This document shows, in pieces, positions 8,980-18,816 of a stretch of DNA of 64,000 nucleotides (positions are counted from its first letter, which is position 1; each line of letters starts with the position of its first letter). The stretch spans positions 875,501-939,500 of the forward strand of contig NZ_LVYV01000001.1 in the NCBI RefSeq assembly GCF_001618955.1. Reading direction: 5' to 3'. A program made the position numbers and the translations under genes. Source of the DNA: Tardiphaga robiniae. GTDB taxonomy: Bacteria; Pseudomonadota; Alphaproteobacteria; Rhizobiales; Xanthobacteraceae. The notes under the pieces are model-generated. The model was not told the DNA's origin and did no database searches. It saw nothing but the letters and a program-made list of their open reading frames with translations.

Positions 8980-10533
8980 ATGATCCGCTCCATCCTGACC
9001 GTTTCCACGGGCACTTTGGCATCGCGGTTGCTGGGCTTTGCCCGCGACGCGATGGTCGCCGCGCTGCTCGGTGCAGGCCCGATCGCTGATGCTTTTCTGG
9101 TCGCATTTCAGCTCGTCAACGTGATCCGGCGGTTACTCACCGAGGGCGCGCTGAATGCCGCGCTGATCCCGGCTTGGCTGCGCATCCAGACAACGCAGGG
9201 CGCCGTCGCAGCCGCAGCTTTTGCAGGTCGTTTGCTTGGCACCATCAGCGTTGCGCTGATCGTCGCGACGATCCTGATCGGTTTTGCGATGCCGCTCGTG
9301 ATCGCATTACTGGCTCCCGGTTTCGTCGGCCAGCCGACGCTGCAGCTCGCCGTCGACAATGCGCGATTGATGCTGCCCTATCTGGCCTTCGCCGGCCCCG
9401 TCACGGTCATGATGGGACTGCTGAACGCGCAACAACGCTTTGCATTGACCGCATTTTCGCCGCTGCTCTTCAACATCGCCCTTATCGCCGTCATGACCCT
9501 ACTGCTGGTGTGGCGGCAAGAGCCAGACACTGCCGCTATGGCCATGGCGGCCACTGTGGGCATTGCCGGGTTGCTGCAGTTGCTGATGCTGATCTTGCGG
9601 AAATCTAATGGCAATCTTGCGGCGCCCTTGCGATTCTCGCTCGATGGCGAGATGCGCGGCTTCTTCCGCAAGGCGCTGCCCGGCATGGTCGCCAATTCCG
9701 GCCCGCAGCTTCTCATCGTCACCGGCGCAATCATCGCATCGACGACTCCGGCGGCCGTGTCGTGGCTATACTTCGCCAACCGCCTGATCGAACTGCCGCT
9801 CGGCATTGTCGGCACGGCCATGGGCACGGTGCTGGTGCCCGCATTGACGCGCGCCGCGCGATCAGACGATCACGCCGCCATCGCGCAGGCGGAAGCGCGC
9901 GGGCTTGAACTCGCTATTGGTCTCACATTGCCAGCTACGCTCGGACTGATGATACTCAGCCATCTCATCGTGCAGTTTCTGTTCGAACACGGCGCGTTCA
10001 GTTCGACCGATACAATTGCGACGGCGAATGCGCTGCTATGGCTCGCATTGGGCTTACCCGCTCAGGTGCTTGTGAAAGCCTTGTCGCCCGCCTTCTTCGC
10101 ACGCGAGGACACGACCACGCCGCTGCTGGCGACGCTCGTCGGTCTGGTGATCGCGATCATCGCCGCACTGGTTTTGAATACGCCATTCGGTGCGCGCGGC
10201 ATCGCCGCCGCGATCGCTCTGGCGGCGTGGAGCAGCGCGATCTTTCTGATCGTCCGGAGCGCAGCAGCTTTCGGCTTCTCACTCGACCATGATGCAAGAC
10301 GCCGGCTGCCGATCATTGTCCTGTCGTCGCTGGCCATGGGTGGGCTGCTATGGCTCGCCGCGCATATTGCCTTGCCCTGGACGGCGCAGGCCCACGGCCT
10401 GGTACGAGCGAGCTTGCTCGGCCTCCTGATCGCCTCCGGGCTCGCAATCTATGCAGCACTGCTCACCCTCTCCGGCGCAGTGCGCTGGGCCGAGGTCCGC
10501 GGCGCCCTCAAGCGATCACCGGCGGCCGGCTAA
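8980..10533 (+). CDS. murJ: lipid II flippase MurJ (MviN)
   Basis: Flips the peptidoglycan precursor lipid II across the inner membrane. 517 residues from ATG 8980 (protein start [11 protein letters not shown]); 21 extra codons are open upstream but lack similarity. The MOP-superfamily N-terminus is clear: [20 protein letters not shown], then [20 protein letters not shown], with the Arg residues that line the MurJ cavity. About 14 hydrophobic helices run through the protein, and the middle region has [20 protein letters not shown] and FARED as in MurJ proteins. It is followed 88 bp later by trpS on the same strand, a pairing common in Rhizobiales. Essential in most bacteria. Confidence 0.93.
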   Translation: MIRSILTVSTGTLASRLLGFARDAMVAALLGAGPIADAFLVAFQLVNVIRRLLTEGALNAALIPAWLRIQTTQGAVAAAAFAGRLLGTISVALIVATILIGFAMPLVIALLAPGFVGQPTLQLAVDNARLMLPYLAFAGPVTVMMGLLNAQQRFALTAFSPLLFNIALIAVMTLLLVWRQEPDTAAMAMAATVGIAGLLQLLMLILRKSNGNLAAPLRFSLDGEMRGFFRKALPGMVANSGPQLLIVTGAIIASTTPAAVSWLYFANRLIELPLGIVGTAMGTVLVPALTRAARSDDHAAIAQAEARGLELAIGLTLPATLGLMILSHLIVQFLFEHGAFSSTDTIATANALLWLALGLPAQVLVKALSPAFFAREDTTTPLLATLVGLVIAIIAALVLNTPFGARGIAAAIALAAWSSAIFLIVRSAAAFGFSLDHDARRRLPIIVLSSLAMGGLLWLAAHIALPWTAQAHGLVRASLLGLLIASGLAIYAALLTLSGAVRWAEVRGALKRSPAAG

Positions 10534-10621
10534 GGCAGATTGGCAATGGACGCCGCCCGGCGCCTATGGCAAGTCACGCCCCTTGGCCCGCATTCCACCA
10601 CGGGCACACAGGAACTTGGTT

Positions 10622-11674
10622 ATGGCTTTTACTCAACGGGTCTTTTCGGGCGTCCAGCCGACGGGCAACCTGCACCTCGGCAACTATCTCGGCGCGATCG
10701 TGAATTTCGTCAAACTGCAGGAGACGCATAATTGCATCTACTGCGTGGTCGATATGCATGCCGTCACCGTGCCGATATCAGTCTGGGGCGGCCCGGATGA
10801 ATTGCGCCGCAACACCCGTGAAGTAACTGCGGCCTTCATCGCCTCGGGCATCGATCCGAAGAAGCAGATCATCTTCAACCAGAGCCAGGTCTCCGGCCAT
10901 GCCGAGCTGGCCTGGATATTCAACTGCGTCGCTCGCCTCGGCTGGCTGAATCGCATGACCCAGTTCAAGGAAAAGGCCGGCAAGGACCGCGAAAACGCGT
11001 CCGTGGGTCTCTATGATTATCCGGTGCTGATGGCCGCGGACATTCTGCTGTATCGCGCCACGCACGTTCCGGTCGGCGAGGACCAGAAGCAGCATCTCGA
11101 ACTGTGCCGCGACATCTCGCAGAAGTTCAACAACGACTTCTCCGAGTCCATCGCAGCGCAGGGCCATGACGGCCCTTACTTCCCGATGCCGGAGCCTGTC
11201 ATCACCGGTCCGGCGACGCGGGTGATGAGCCTGCGCGACGGCACCAAGAAGATGTCGAAGTCAGACGCGTCGGACAATTCGCGCATCAATCTCACGGATG
11301 ATGCGGACACCATCGCGCAGAAGATCCGCAAGGCGAAGACCGATCCGGAACCATTGCCGTTGGAAGAGAAGGGCCTTGAGCCACGTCCGGAAGCCGACAA
11401 TCTTGTCGGCATCTATGCGGCGCTGTCCAACCGGTCGAAGGCTGACATTCTCACAGAATTCGGCGGCGCGCAGTTTTCGGGCTTCAAATCGAGCCTGGTC
11501 GATCTCGCTGTCGAAAAACTGTCACCTATCGCCGGCGAGATGAAGCGGCTGACGACATCCGATCTGACCTATGTCGATCAGGTTCTGGCCGATGGCGGTG
11601 AACGCGCCGGCGTTATTGCCGCCGAAACCATCAAGTCCGTGAAGGACATCATCGGCTTCGTCCACAAGCGGTAA
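10622..11674 (+). CDS. trpS: tryptophanyl-tRNA synthetase
   Basis: Class Ic synthetase charging tRNA-Trp. 350 residues, the usual length for alphaproteobacteria. Start at ATG 10622 with AGGA upstream. The HIGH-type signature is [13 protein letters not shown] (residues 13-25) and the KMSKS loop is [12 protein letters not shown] near residue 209. Further family motifs are VDMHAVTV, the [21 protein letters not shown]-region (first 20 residues shown by [11 protein letters not shown]) and [17 protein letters not shown]. It lies just downstream of murJ and ahead of a strong hairpin. Confidence 0.96.
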   Translation: MAFTQRVFSGVQPTGNLHLGNYLGAIVNFVKLQETHNCIYCVVDMHAVTVPISVWGGPDELRRNTREVTAAFIASGIDPKKQIIFNQSQVSGHAELAWIFNCVARLGWLNRMTQFKEKAGKDRENASVGLYDYPVLMAADILLYRATHVPVGEDQKQHLELCRDISQKFNNDFSESIAAQGHDGPYFPMPEPVITGPATRVMSLRDGTKKMSKSDASDNSRINLTDDADTIAQKIRKAKTDPEPLPLEEKGLEPRPEADNLVGIYAALSNRSKADILTEFGGAQFSGFKSSLVDLAVEKLSPIAGEMKRLTTSDLTYVDQVLADGGERAGVIAAETIKSVKDIIGFVHKR

Positions 11675-11710
11675 ATTCGCTATCGCATTCCTTTTCTCCG
11701 CCACAATCGA

Positions 11711-11737
11711 CGCGACGCAAGCCATCCTTGCGTCGCG
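11711..11737 (+). terminator. strong hairpin after trpS, possible terminator
   Basis: A perfect 11-bp stem CGCGACGCAAG / CTTGCGTCGCG with a 5-base loop, 36 bp after the trpS stop codon. No clear T-run follows, so it could be a Rho-dependent or stabilising structure rather than a classical intrinsic terminator. Confidence 0.5.
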
Positions 11738-11830
11738 CTTGTCGAACGCCGCTGCGCCGTGGCAGCATGACGCGATTGCCAAGCCGCTCACATTCTGGCG
11801 CATCAGACGCGCCACAGCATCGGGACATGC

Positions 11831-12325
11831 ATGAGCACCCAGCGACGTAGTTATGAAAGCGGCCACAAGCCGAAATGCCTCGTGGTCGTCGATGACAGCG
11901 AGGAATGGGACCGCGCAGTGTATTACGCCAGTCGCTGGGCCATTCGTGTCGGTGGCGGCGTGGTAATGCTGCGCATCATCGACACCGAAGATCGCAACCA
12001 GCAATGGCTCGGCGTTGCCGACGTCATGAAGGCCGAAGCGGAAGAAGGCGCCAATGCCGCGCTGGACCGCGCCTCGGGCCGTGCCAATGGCATCGCCGCC
12101 ATCACCCCTGAACGCGTGATCCGCGAGGGTGATCCCACCGAACAAATCCTCGATGTGATCGACAAGGACGTCGACATTTCCATGCTGGTCCTGGCCGCCT
12201 CGGCGGGCGCAGAGGGTCCCGGGCCGATCGTCACCACGATGGCCAAGCTGGTCGGCTCGTTCCCGGTGCCCGTCGTCATCGTGTCGGGCGCCCTGAGCGA
12301 CCTCGACATCGACGCGCTGTCGTAA
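11831..12325 (+). CDS. universal stress protein (UspA family)
   Basis: 164 residues, ATG at 11831. The Rossmann-like Usp fold is indicated by the first strand CLVVVDDSEEWDRAVYYASRWA with the conserved Asp, the second strand GGVVMLRIID, and the C-terminal IVTTMAKLVGSFPVPVVIVSG. The ATP-binding GxxGx9G(S/T) signature of UspA is not clean here (AGAEGPGPIVTT), so nucleotide binding is uncertain. Single-gene unit between trpS and the Nfu gene. Such proteins are usually induced in stationary phase or by redox stress; the sequence gives no specific role. Confidence 0.85.
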   Translation: MSTQRRSYESGHKPKCLVVVDDSEEWDRAVYYASRWAIRVGGGVVMLRIIDTEDRNQQWLGVADVMKAEAEEGANAALDRASGRANGIAAITPERVIREGDPTEQILDVIDKDVDISMLVLAASAGAEGPGPIVTTMAKLVGSFPVPVVIVSGALSDLDIDALS

Positions 12326-12461
12326 GCAACCTTCCGAACCGCTAAGGGGCTGCGAAATCGGCCGAATTCGGCGATTTTATGCCTTGATCGTGCGTTTTTC
12401 GTCGCCATCTGCTAGGGGATACTCACGCGCCGGCCTTGAACCGGCGACGCAGGAGAGACCG

Positions 12462-13031
12462 ATGTTCATCCAGACCGAAGCTACCCCCAATCCCGCAACG
12501 CTCAAGTTCATTCCCGGCCGCGACGTGCTCGACAGCGGCACCATGGAATTCACCTCACCGGAGGCCGCCGCGCGTTCGCCGCTGGCCGAAAAACTGTTCG
12601 CCGTGAAGGGCGTCACCAGCGTGTTCTATGGTTCCGACTTCGTCACCGTGACCAAGGACGACAGCGACTGGCAGCACCTCAAGCCGGCAATCCTCGGCGC
12701 CATCATGGAGCACTACATGTCCGGCGCGCCGCTGATGGCCGACGGCAGCGTGAAGGGCGACGTGATCTCCGACGACGAGGCCGAGTTCTTCAACGAGGAA
12801 GACGCCGAGACGGTCGATACGATCAAGGACCTGATCGAGACCCGCGTCCGCCCGGCCGTTGCCAATGACGGCGGTGACATCACCTTCCGTGGCTTCAAGG
12901 ACGGTATCGTCTATCTGAACATGAAGGGCTCATGCGCCGGCTGCCCGTCATCGACGGCGACCCTGCAGCACGGCATCCAGAACCTGCTGAAGCACTTCGT
13001 GCCGGACGTTGTCGAAGTCCGCCCTATGTAA
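12462..13031 (+). CDS. NifU-like / NfuA-type iron-sulfur cluster carrier
   Basis: 189 residues. The ATG at 12462 is preceded by CAGGAGAGACC, a good ribosome binding site; the 26 open codons upstream are rejected. Two domains are visible: the N-terminal Nfu_N domain (MFIQTEATPNPATLKFIPGR to about residue 88) and the C-terminal NifU domain (about 115-189) with the cluster-binding C-x-x-C, Cys158 and Cys161, in MKGSCAGCPSSTATLQHG. It carries assembled [4Fe-4S] clusters to client enzymes; aconitase and MiaB elsewhere in this window are possible clients (inference). Monocistronic, followed by a dispersed repeat. Confidence 0.93.
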   Translation: MFIQTEATPNPATLKFIPGRDVLDSGTMEFTSPEAAARSPLAEKLFAVKGVTSVFYGSDFVTVTKDDSDWQHLKPAILGAIMEHYMSGAPLMADGSVKGDVISDDEAEFFNEEDAETVDTIKDLIETRVRPAVANDGGDITFRGFKDGIVYLNMKGSCAGCPSSTATLQHGIQNLLKHFVPDVVEVRPM

Positions 13032-13072
13032 GGCTTGTCCCACAGGGATTACCGCAATCAATCGTTAGAACT

Positions 13073-13178
13073 CGTGATGGCCGGGCTTGTCCCGGCCATC
13101 TACGTCTTCACTGCAGCCAAGACGTGGATGCCCGCACGCCTCAAGAAGCCGCGCTTCGCGCGTTGGCCGGATGCGAGG
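13073..13178. repeat. dispersed palindromic repeat, copy 3, degenerate
   Basis: The left hairpin is intact: ATGGCCGGG-cttgt-CCCGGCCAT (13077-13099), followed by AAGACGTGGATGCCCG as in copy 2. The right hairpin has decayed (GGCCGGATGCGAGG instead of GGCCGGGCATGACG). It has the same two-module order as the element at 7683-7788. Confidence 0.7.
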
Positions 13179-13260
13179 CGTTTTATAACTACGAATGAAC
13201 TACACTCAGCGGTCGCGCCGCTGGTCTCCGCATCGCAAGCCGTGGTAGCGTCACCCCATC

Positions 13261-13956
13261 ATGCTGATCCTCGCCATTGATACCGCTCTCGATGCCTGCG
13301 CCGCTGGCGTGCTCGACACCCGCACCAGCAAGCTGATCGCGCACGAGTCCATGCCGATGAAGCGCGGACATGCCGAGGCGTTAATGCCATTGCTCGGTCG
13401 TGTCATGGCAGACTCCGGCATTGCCTTCGCCGACCTCGACCGCATTGCCGTCACCACCGGACCGGGCAGCTTTACCGGCCTGCGCGTCGGCCTGTCAGCG
13501 GCACGGGGCCTCGGCCTGGCGGCCAGCAAGCCGGTGGTCGGCATCACCACACTGACCGCCTATGCAGCGCCCGTCGTCAGCGAGAACATGGATGCGCCTG
13601 TCATTGCCGCCATCGATGCCCGGCATGACCATGTCTATTTCCAGGTCGTCAGTGGTAACGGCAGCTCACTGGTGCGGCCGGGCGTCATCCCCATCGACGA
13701 GGCCCTTGAGGCTGCGCAGTTCGGCGCGCCATATCTGGTCGGAAATGCCGCCGAGATCATTGCTGCACGCTGGCCGTCCGATGCGCCGGCACCGCTGCGC
13801 GTCGATATGCAACCTGCTCCCGAAATCTCATGGGTGGCATGGCTCGGTGCAGCCGTGAATCCGGAGACCGCGCTGGCGCGCCCCTATTATCTGCGCGCAC
13901 CCGATGCCAAGCCGCAAAGCAGCCTGATGCAGCAGGCCGCACTAGCCGCATCATGA
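13261..13956 (+). CDS. tsaB: tRNA threonylcarbamoyladenosine biosynthesis protein TsaB
   Basis: Partner of TsaD in making the t6A modification at position 37 of ANN-decoding tRNAs. 231 residues. The ASKHA-fold N-terminus MLILAIDTALDACAAGVLD and the family signature VTTGPGSFTGLRVGLSAARG (about residues 62-81) are clear. The stop codon overlaps the start of rimI (ATGATGA junction at 13953-13956), so both are translated from one message. First gene of a co-directional run reaching trmB. Confidence 0.93.
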   Translation: MLILAIDTALDACAAGVLDTRTSKLIAHESMPMKRGHAEALMPLLGRVMADSGIAFADLDRIAVTTGPGSFTGLRVGLSAARGLGLAASKPVVGITTLTAYAAPVVSENMDAPVIAAIDARHDHVYFQVVSGNGSSLVRPGVIPIDEALEAAQFGAPYLVGNAAEIIAARWPSDAPAPLRVDMQPAPEISWVAWLGAAVNPETALARPYYLRAPDAKPQSSLMQQAALAAS

Positions 13957-14441
13957 TGCCGGCCTGGTGGCTGCGCCTGTTCGGCCACGGCAATGCTGTG
14001 GTCGAGCCCGCCACATTGCGCGATGTGCGACAACTCGCACAATTGCATGCCGCGTCCTTCCATCGCGGTTGGGGTGCCGGGGAATTCGAACAGATGCTGC
14101 GCGAACAAAACACCCTCGTGCATCGGCTGAAACTGCGTGGCCGCCTCATCGGCTTCGCCGTTTCACGAATCGCCGCCGATGAAGCCGAGATTCTCTCCAT
14201 TGCGGTGTCGCCCGGTCATCGCGGCCGCGGCCTGTCACGCGATCTGTTTCTCACCCATCTCGGCCATCTGGCCGGTCGCGGCGTGCGTACCGTGTTCCTC
14301 GAAGTCGAGGAAAACAATCTACCGGCGCGGCGGCTTTATGACAGAACCGGCTTCGCAGTCGCGGGACGCCGGGAACGCTACTACAAGGAAGCGGATGGAG
14401 CGGAATTGAATGCGCTGGTGATGCGGCGCGACTTGTCCTGA
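13953..14441 (+). CDS. rimI: ribosomal-protein-alanine N-acetyltransferase RimI-type GNAT
   Basis: 162 residues, beginning MMPAWWLRLFGHG at the ATG overlapping the tsaB stop. The GNAT acetyl-CoA motif A is ILSIAVSPGHRGRGLSRDLF (Q/R-x-x-G-x-G/A form) near residues 79-98, followed by FLEVEENNLPARRLYDRTGF (motif B) and GRRERYYKE. RimI acetylates the N-terminal alanine of ribosomal protein S18. The tsaB-rimI pair is conserved across bacteria, which supports the name over another GNAT. Confidence 0.88.
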   Translation: MMPAWWLRLFGHGNAVVEPATLRDVRQLAQLHAASFHRGWGAGEFEQMLREQNTLVHRLKLRGRLIGFAVSRIAADEAEILSIAVSPGHRGRGLSRDLFLTHLGHLAGRGVRTVFLEVEENNLPARRLYDRTGFAVAGRRERYYKEADGAELNALVMRRDLS

Positions 14442-14483
14442 CGGCTGCGGAGTGGCAAAAGAAGCTACGATAGGACTCGGATC

Positions 14484-14936
14484 ATGACTGCACTGAAATC
14501 ATCTGCGATGAAGTCTGCTGGTATCGAGGCGCGCTGCGCCGCGACCGGCATGCGCATGACGGAACAGCGCCGCGTGATCGCGCGCGTTCTGGCGGAAGCC
14601 GACGATCATCCCGATGTCGAGGAACTGTATCGCCGCTGCGTTGCGGTGGATGACAAGATCTCGATCTCGACGGTGTATCGCACGGTGAAGCTGTTCGAAG
14701 ACGCCGGCATCATCGAGCGTCACGATTTTCGCGAAGGCCGCGCGCGCTATGAGACGATGCGCGACAGCCATCACGATCATCTGATCAACTTGCGTGACGG
14801 GACTGTCATCGAATTCACGTCTGAAGAGATCGAAAAATTGCAGGCTGAAGTCGCCGCAAAGCTCGGTTACAAGCTGGTCGATCACCGGCTGGAGCTGTAC
14901 TGCGTGCCGCTCGACGAGGACAAAACCACCAAGTGA
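14484..14936 (+). CDS. fur: Fur-family metalloregulator (Fur/Mur)
   Basis: 150 residues. An N-terminal winged helix (MTEQRRVIARVLAEADDHPD ... ISISTVYRTVKLFEDAG) is followed by a dimerisation domain with the metal-ligand cluster HHDH at residues 96-99. After DHLI the protein reads NLRDGTVIEF, so the Cys-x-x-Cys zinc pair of gammaproteobacterial Fur is absent. In Rhizobiales this subfamily responds mainly to manganese (Mur) and, in Bradyrhizobium, represses the irr promoter; irr is in this window about 11 kb away. Located between rimI and a HAD phosphatase, as in other Bradyrhizobium-type genomes. The metal specificity is inferred, not seen. Confidence 0.88.
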   Translation: MTALKSSAMKSAGIEARCAATGMRMTEQRRVIARVLAEADDHPDVEELYRRCVAVDDKISISTVYRTVKLFEDAGIIERHDFREGRARYETMRDSHHDHLINLRDGTVIEFTSEEIEKLQAEVAAKLGYKLVDHRLELYCVPLDEDKTTK

Positions 14937-14949
14937 GCGAATCAACCAA

Positions 14950-15654
14950 GTGAGTTCTGTTTCTTCGCGCTTCGATCTCGTCATCTTCGATTGTGACGGC
15001 GTGCTCGTCGACAGTGAGTCCCTCGCTTGCGTCGTCCACGCGGATGTCCTGACACAGTTCGGTTATCCCATCACCGCCGATCAGGTGCATGAGCGTTTCC
15101 TCGGCCGGTCCGCGCGCGAGGCGCGCCTGGAAGTCGAGACTGAGCTCGGCCGCGTACTGCCCGATGACTACACCGCGACGCTGAAAGCCACGATCGATGA
15201 GGTGTTCGGCGCAAAGTTGCAGCCGATCCCGCATATCGCAGAGACGCTCGCGATATTGTCACGCCCGGTTTGCGTGGCGTCCTCGGGCACACCGACGCGC
15301 ATTCGCAGCAGCCTCACCACGACCGGGCTGCTCGACCGTTTCGATCCGCATCTGTTTTCCGCTCTGCAGGTCGAGCGCGGCAAGCCGCAGCCCGATCTGT
15401 TTCTGTTTGCCGCCGCGCAGATGAATGCCGCACCCGAGCGCTGCGTGGTGATCGAGGACAGCATTCCCGGCGTTACGGCGGGCATTGCCGCCGGCATGAC
15501 CGTGTTCGGCTATCATGGCGGCGGCCACTGCAGCCCGGCCACCGCAGCAGCCCTGACCGCCGCTGGCGCCCATCTCGTCTTCGACGATATGCGGCAGCTT
15601 CCTGCCCTGGTGGCCAGGGGTGCACTGGCTGGCGAACCCGTCGACCTCGCCTAA
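14950..15654 (+). CDS. HAD-superfamily hydrolase (phosphoglycolate phosphatase-like), GTG start
   Basis: 234 residues. The only sensible start is GTG at 14950 (protein start MSSVSSRFDLVIFDCDGVLV); upstream codons overlap fur and are out of family. Motif I is FDCDGVLVDSES (Asp nucleophile and acid/base), motif II VASSGTPTRIRSSL, and motif III/IV KPQPDLFLFAAAQM ... CVVIEDSIPGVTAG. The pattern and cap position match the beta-phosphoglucomutase / phosphoglycolate phosphatase branch. Intracellular; the substrate is unknown. Starts 13 bp after the fur stop, so probably co-transcribed. Confidence 0.88.
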   Translation: MSSVSSRFDLVIFDCDGVLVDSESLACVVHADVLTQFGYPITADQVHERFLGRSAREARLEVETELGRVLPDDYTATLKATIDEVFGAKLQPIPHIAETLAILSRPVCVASSGTPTRIRSSLTTTGLLDRFDPHLFSALQVERGKPQPDLFLFAAAQMNAAPERCVVIEDSIPGVTAGIAAGMTVFGYHGGGHCSPATAAALTAAGAHLVFDDMRQLPALVARGALAGEPVDLA

Positions 15655-15758
15655 GCCATTGCAGGCACTTATATTTTGCAGAAATGCTGGATTTTCCGGG
15701 CGTTAGCCTATAATTGAGCCCTGCGCAGCAAGCGCGTTTCCAGCCCATTACAGGTTCC

Positions 15759-17177
15759 ATGACCGCGCCGCGTAAGCTGCATATCAAATCCTACGGCTGC
15801 CAGATGAACGTCTACGATGCCCAGCGCATGGTGGACACGCTGGCGCCTGAAGGCTTCGTCGAGACGGCCAATGTCGACGACGCGGATCTGGTGATCCTCA
15901 ACACCTGCCACATCCGCGAGAAGGCCTCCGAGAAGGTCTATTCGGAGCTCGGCAAGCTGCGCGTCGCCAAGGCGGAAGCCGCGCAGGCCGGACGCAAGAT
16001 GAACGTGGTCGTCGCCGGCTGCGTCGCGCAGGCTGAGGGCAACGAGATCATCCGCCGCGCGCCCGTGGTCGATGTCGTGGTCGGGCCGCAGAGCTATCAC
16101 AACCTGCCTGCGCTGCTGAAGCAGGCGAAAGCCGGTGGCCGCGCGCTGGACACCGAATTTCCGATCGAGGACAAGTTCGGCTTCCTACCGCCGCCGAAGC
16201 CGGCAGCGATTCGTGCCCGCGGTATTTCCTCTTTCGTTACCGTACAGGAAGGCTGCGACAAGTTCTGTACCTTCTGCGTGGTACCCTATACCCGCGGCTC
16301 CGAAGTCTCGCGCCCTGTGGCGAAAATCATCGACGACGTGCAGCGGCTCGCCGACAACGGCGTGCACGAGATCACGCTGATCGGCCAGAACGTCAACGGC
16401 TATCACGGCGAGGGCCCCGACGGCCGCCCGTGGGCACTCGGCACGCTACTGTATCGTCTTGCGGAGATTCCCGGCATCGCCCGGTTGCGCTATTCGACCA
16501 GCCATCCCCGCGACGTCGAGGACACGCTGATATCGGCACATCGCGATTTGCCGGAGCTGATGCCCTTCGTGCATCTGCCCGTGCAGTCGGGTTCCGACCG
16601 CATTCTGGCGGCCATGAACCGGAAACATACAGCCGAAGATTATCGCCGCGTCATCGACCGTTTTCGCGACGCGCGGCAAGACATTGCTTTTACTTCTGAT
16701 TTCATCGTGGGCTTCCCCGGCGAGACCGAGGAAGATTTTGCAGCCACGCTCGCGCTCGTCACACAAATCGGATACGCTGGCGCTTATTCGTTCAAGTATT
16801 CGCCGCGTCCGGGAACGCCGGCCGCGGATTTGCAGGAGACGGTGTCACAGGCTGACATGGACGAGCGATTGGTGCGGCTTCAGAACCTGATCGACAGCCA
16901 GCAATCGGCCTTCAACGCGGCCACGATTGGACGCACTGTGGATGTGCTGTTCGAACGCAAGGCGCGCAATCCCGGCCAGATCGTCGGTCGCACCGCTTAC
17001 CTGCAGCCGGCCCATGTGATGGCCTCCGACGACATCATCGGCCAGGTGCTTCCGGTCACCATTGAGAGCGTCGAGCGCTACAGCCTGCTCGGCAGCCTCG
17101 CATCACCTCCAGTTGCTAGTTCTCCAGTACCACCAGTGTTGCAGCCAGTCCGTTCTCACACCGTCACGGGAGCCTGA
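15759..17177 (+). CDS. miaB: tRNA-2-methylthio-N6-dimethylallyladenosine synthase
   Basis: Radical-SAM methylthiotransferase that adds a methylthio group to i6A37 of tRNAs. 472 residues from ATG 15759 (protein start [20 protein letters not shown]). The N-terminal domain carries the auxiliary cluster cysteines Cys14, Cys50 and Cys88. The radical-SAM C-x3-C-x2-C is Cys166, Cys170 and Cys173 in [19 protein letters not shown]-terminal TRAM domain covers about 375-440 ([20 protein letters not shown]). The tail after residue ~445 is Ser/Pro/Val-rich and probably unstructured. It is followed 4 bp later by phoH. Confidence 0.96.
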   Translation: MTAPRKLHIKSYGCQMNVYDAQRMVDTLAPEGFVETANVDDADLVILNTCHIREKASEKVYSELGKLRVAKAEAAQAGRKMNVVVAGCVAQAEGNEIIRRAPVVDVVVGPQSYHNLPALLKQAKAGGRALDTEFPIEDKFGFLPPPKPAAIRARGISSFVTVQEGCDKFCTFCVVPYTRGSEVSRPVAKIIDDVQRLADNGVHEITLIGQNVNGYHGEGPDGRPWALGTLLYRLAEIPGIARLRYSTSHPRDVEDTLISAHRDLPELMPFVHLPVQSGSDRILAAMNRKHTAEDYRRVIDRFRDARQDIAFTSDFIVGFPGETEEDFAATLALVTQIGYAGAYSFKYSPRPGTPAADLQETVSQADMDERLVRLQNLIDSQQSAFNAATIGRTVDVLFERKARNPGQIVGRTAYLQPAHVMASDDIIGQVLPVTIESVERYSLLGSLASPPVASSPVPPVLQPVRSHTVTGA

Positions 17178-17181
17178 ATTC

Positions 17182-18237
17182 TTGGCCAAAAGCGCATCGG
17201 ATTCGTCTACGCTCGCTGTTCGCAAACTCGATACTCCACCGCAGGCCGAGACGCAGGTCGTCATCGACTTTGATGATAACCGGGCGGCCTCTTCGCTGGT
17301 CGGGCCTTATGGCCAGAACCTCGCGATCATCGAACGCCGGCTGAATGTCGTCGTCGATTCCCGCGGCAATCACATCACCCTCACCGGTACCCGCGACGCC
17401 TGCGATGCCGCCCGGCGCGTGCTCGAAACGCTCTATGCGCAAGCAGTACAGGGCCATGACCTTGCCCCCGGCGATGTCGAAGGCACGATCCGCGCTACAC
17501 TGGCGCAAGGCACGCTGTTTCCGTTCGATCCCAAGGGGTCGAAAGCAGCCGCCTCGAATTTCGACACCATCAATCTGCGCAAGCGCCCGGTGCGTGCCCG
17601 CACCGCGACGCAGGACGCCTATATCCGCGCACTGAGAAGCAACGAGCTGGTTTTCGGCATCGGCCCCGCCGGTACCGGCAAGACCTGGCTTGCGGTTGCG
17701 CAGGCGGCGATGCTGTTCGAGCGGAAGGAAGTCGATCGTATCATCCTGTCGCGTCCGGCGGTGGAAGCAGGCGAACGGCTCGGCTTCCTGCCCGGCGACA
17801 TGCGCGAGAAGGTCGACCCCTATCTGCGCCCGATCTATGACGCATTGTATGATCTGATGGACGGGCGCATTGTCGAACGCGCACTGCAGACCGGCGAAAT
17901 CGAAATCGCACCGCTTGCCTTCATGCGCGGCCGCACCCTGACCAATGCCGCAATCATTCTCGACGAAGCCCAGAACACCACATCGATGCAGATGAAGATG
18001 TTTCTGACGCGTCTTGGCGAGAACAGCCGCATGATTATCACCGGCGATCCCTCGCAGGTCGACTTGCCCAACGGCCAGACCTCGGGTCTCGCCGAAGCCG
18101 CACGTCTGCTCGATGGCGTGCAGGGCATCTCGCAGGTGAAATTCACCGGCGAAGACGTGGTCCGTCACGAACTCGTGGCCCGCATTGTCGCCGCCTACGA
18201 AGGAACGCCGCAGAAGGCGGTCGCTACAAAGACCTGA
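17182..18237 (+). CDS. phoH: PhoH-like ATPase, probable TTG start
   Basis: 351 residues if translation begins at TTG 17182 (protein start MAKSASDSSTLAVRKL), which has GGGAG upstream and lies 4 bp after the miaB stop; no ATG occurs in frame near there. The N-terminal region around residues 60-90 (NRAASSLVGPYGQNLAIIER) is KH-like, indicating RNA binding. The P-loop is GIGPAGTGKTWLA near residues 158-166, Walker B AAIILDEAQNTT, and the C-terminal motif MIITGDPSQVDLP. PhoH with YbeY, encoded next, is a conserved pair linked to RNA and ribosome quality control. Cytoplasmic. Confidence 0.93.
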   Translation: MAKSASDSSTLAVRKLDTPPQAETQVVIDFDDNRAASSLVGPYGQNLAIIERRLNVVVDSRGNHITLTGTRDACDAARRVLETLYAQAVQGHDLAPGDVEGTIRATLAQGTLFPFDPKGSKAAASNFDTINLRKRPVRARTATQDAYIRALRSNELVFGIGPAGTGKTWLAVAQAAMLFERKEVDRIILSRPAVEAGERLGFLPGDMREKVDPYLRPIYDALYDLMDGRIVERALQTGEIEIAPLAFMRGRTLTNAAIILDEAQNTTSMQMKMFLTRLGENSRMIITGDPSQVDLPNGQTSGLAEAARLLDGVQGISQVKFTGEDVVRHELVARIVAAYEGTPQKAVATKT

Positions 18238-18302
18238 TGACACACTCATACGCTGGCGGCGGACCCGGGATCGGGTCCGTTCGCGAAAGAAGTTCGATAC
18301 CG

Positions 18303-18815
18303 ATGCCGACCTATTCATCTCCCGCGACAGAGGTTCTTGTTGTCGCCGATTGCTGGTCCGCGGAGGCCGATGCCGACGCTGTGATTCACCGCGCCATCGA
18401 AGCCGCCGCCGCCATGGTCGATACCGATACGGCCGACGCCGAACTCGCCATCATGCTCACCGACGACGCCGGTATCCGCACGCTGAACCAGAACTGGCGC
18501 GGCATCGACAAGCCGACCAACGTGCTGTCATTCCCGGCGCTGCAGCCACCCGAAGGCGCGGACGAGCCCGATGACATGCCGCGCATGCTGGGCGACATCG
18601 CCATTGCTTACGAGACCACGCGCCGCGAGGCTGACGAGGAAGATAAGACCTTCACCAACCATCTCAGCCATCTTGCCATTCACGGCTTTCTGCATCTGGT
18701 CGGTTACGACCATGAGAAGGACGACGAGGCCGAAGAGATGGAAGCGCTGGAACGCGAGATTCTGGCGACACTTGGAATTCCAGACCCCTATGCAGATCAG
18801 GATCGGGTGACCTGA
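18303..18815 (+). CDS. ybeY: endoribonuclease YbeY
   Basis: Zinc-dependent RNase needed for 16S rRNA maturation. 170 residues from ATG 18303 (protein start MPTYSSPATEVLVVADCW). An earlier in-frame ATG at 18237 overlaps the phoH stop, but its 22 extra residues (THSYAGGGPGIG) look non-conserved. The metal site H-G-x-x-H-L-x-G-Y-D-H is complete in AIHGFLHLVGYDHEKDDEAE. Other family motifs are LNQNWRGIDKPTNVLSFP and MLGDIAIAYETT. Lies between phoH and the CBS-domain gene, 1 bp before the latter's start. Confidence 0.95.
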   Translation: MPTYSSPATEVLVVADCWSAEADADAVIHRAIEAAAAMVDTDTADAELAIMLTDDAGIRTLNQNWRGIDKPTNVLSFPALQPPEGADEPDDMPRMLGDIAIAYETTRREADEEDKTFTNHLSHLAIHGFLHLVGYDHEKDDEAEEMEALEREILATLGIPDPYADQDRVT

Positions 18816-18816
18816 G

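Noticed and set aside
17164-18318. 384-codon minus-strand frame opposite phoH
   Set aside because: Antisense of a clear PhoH ATPase; no ribosome site.
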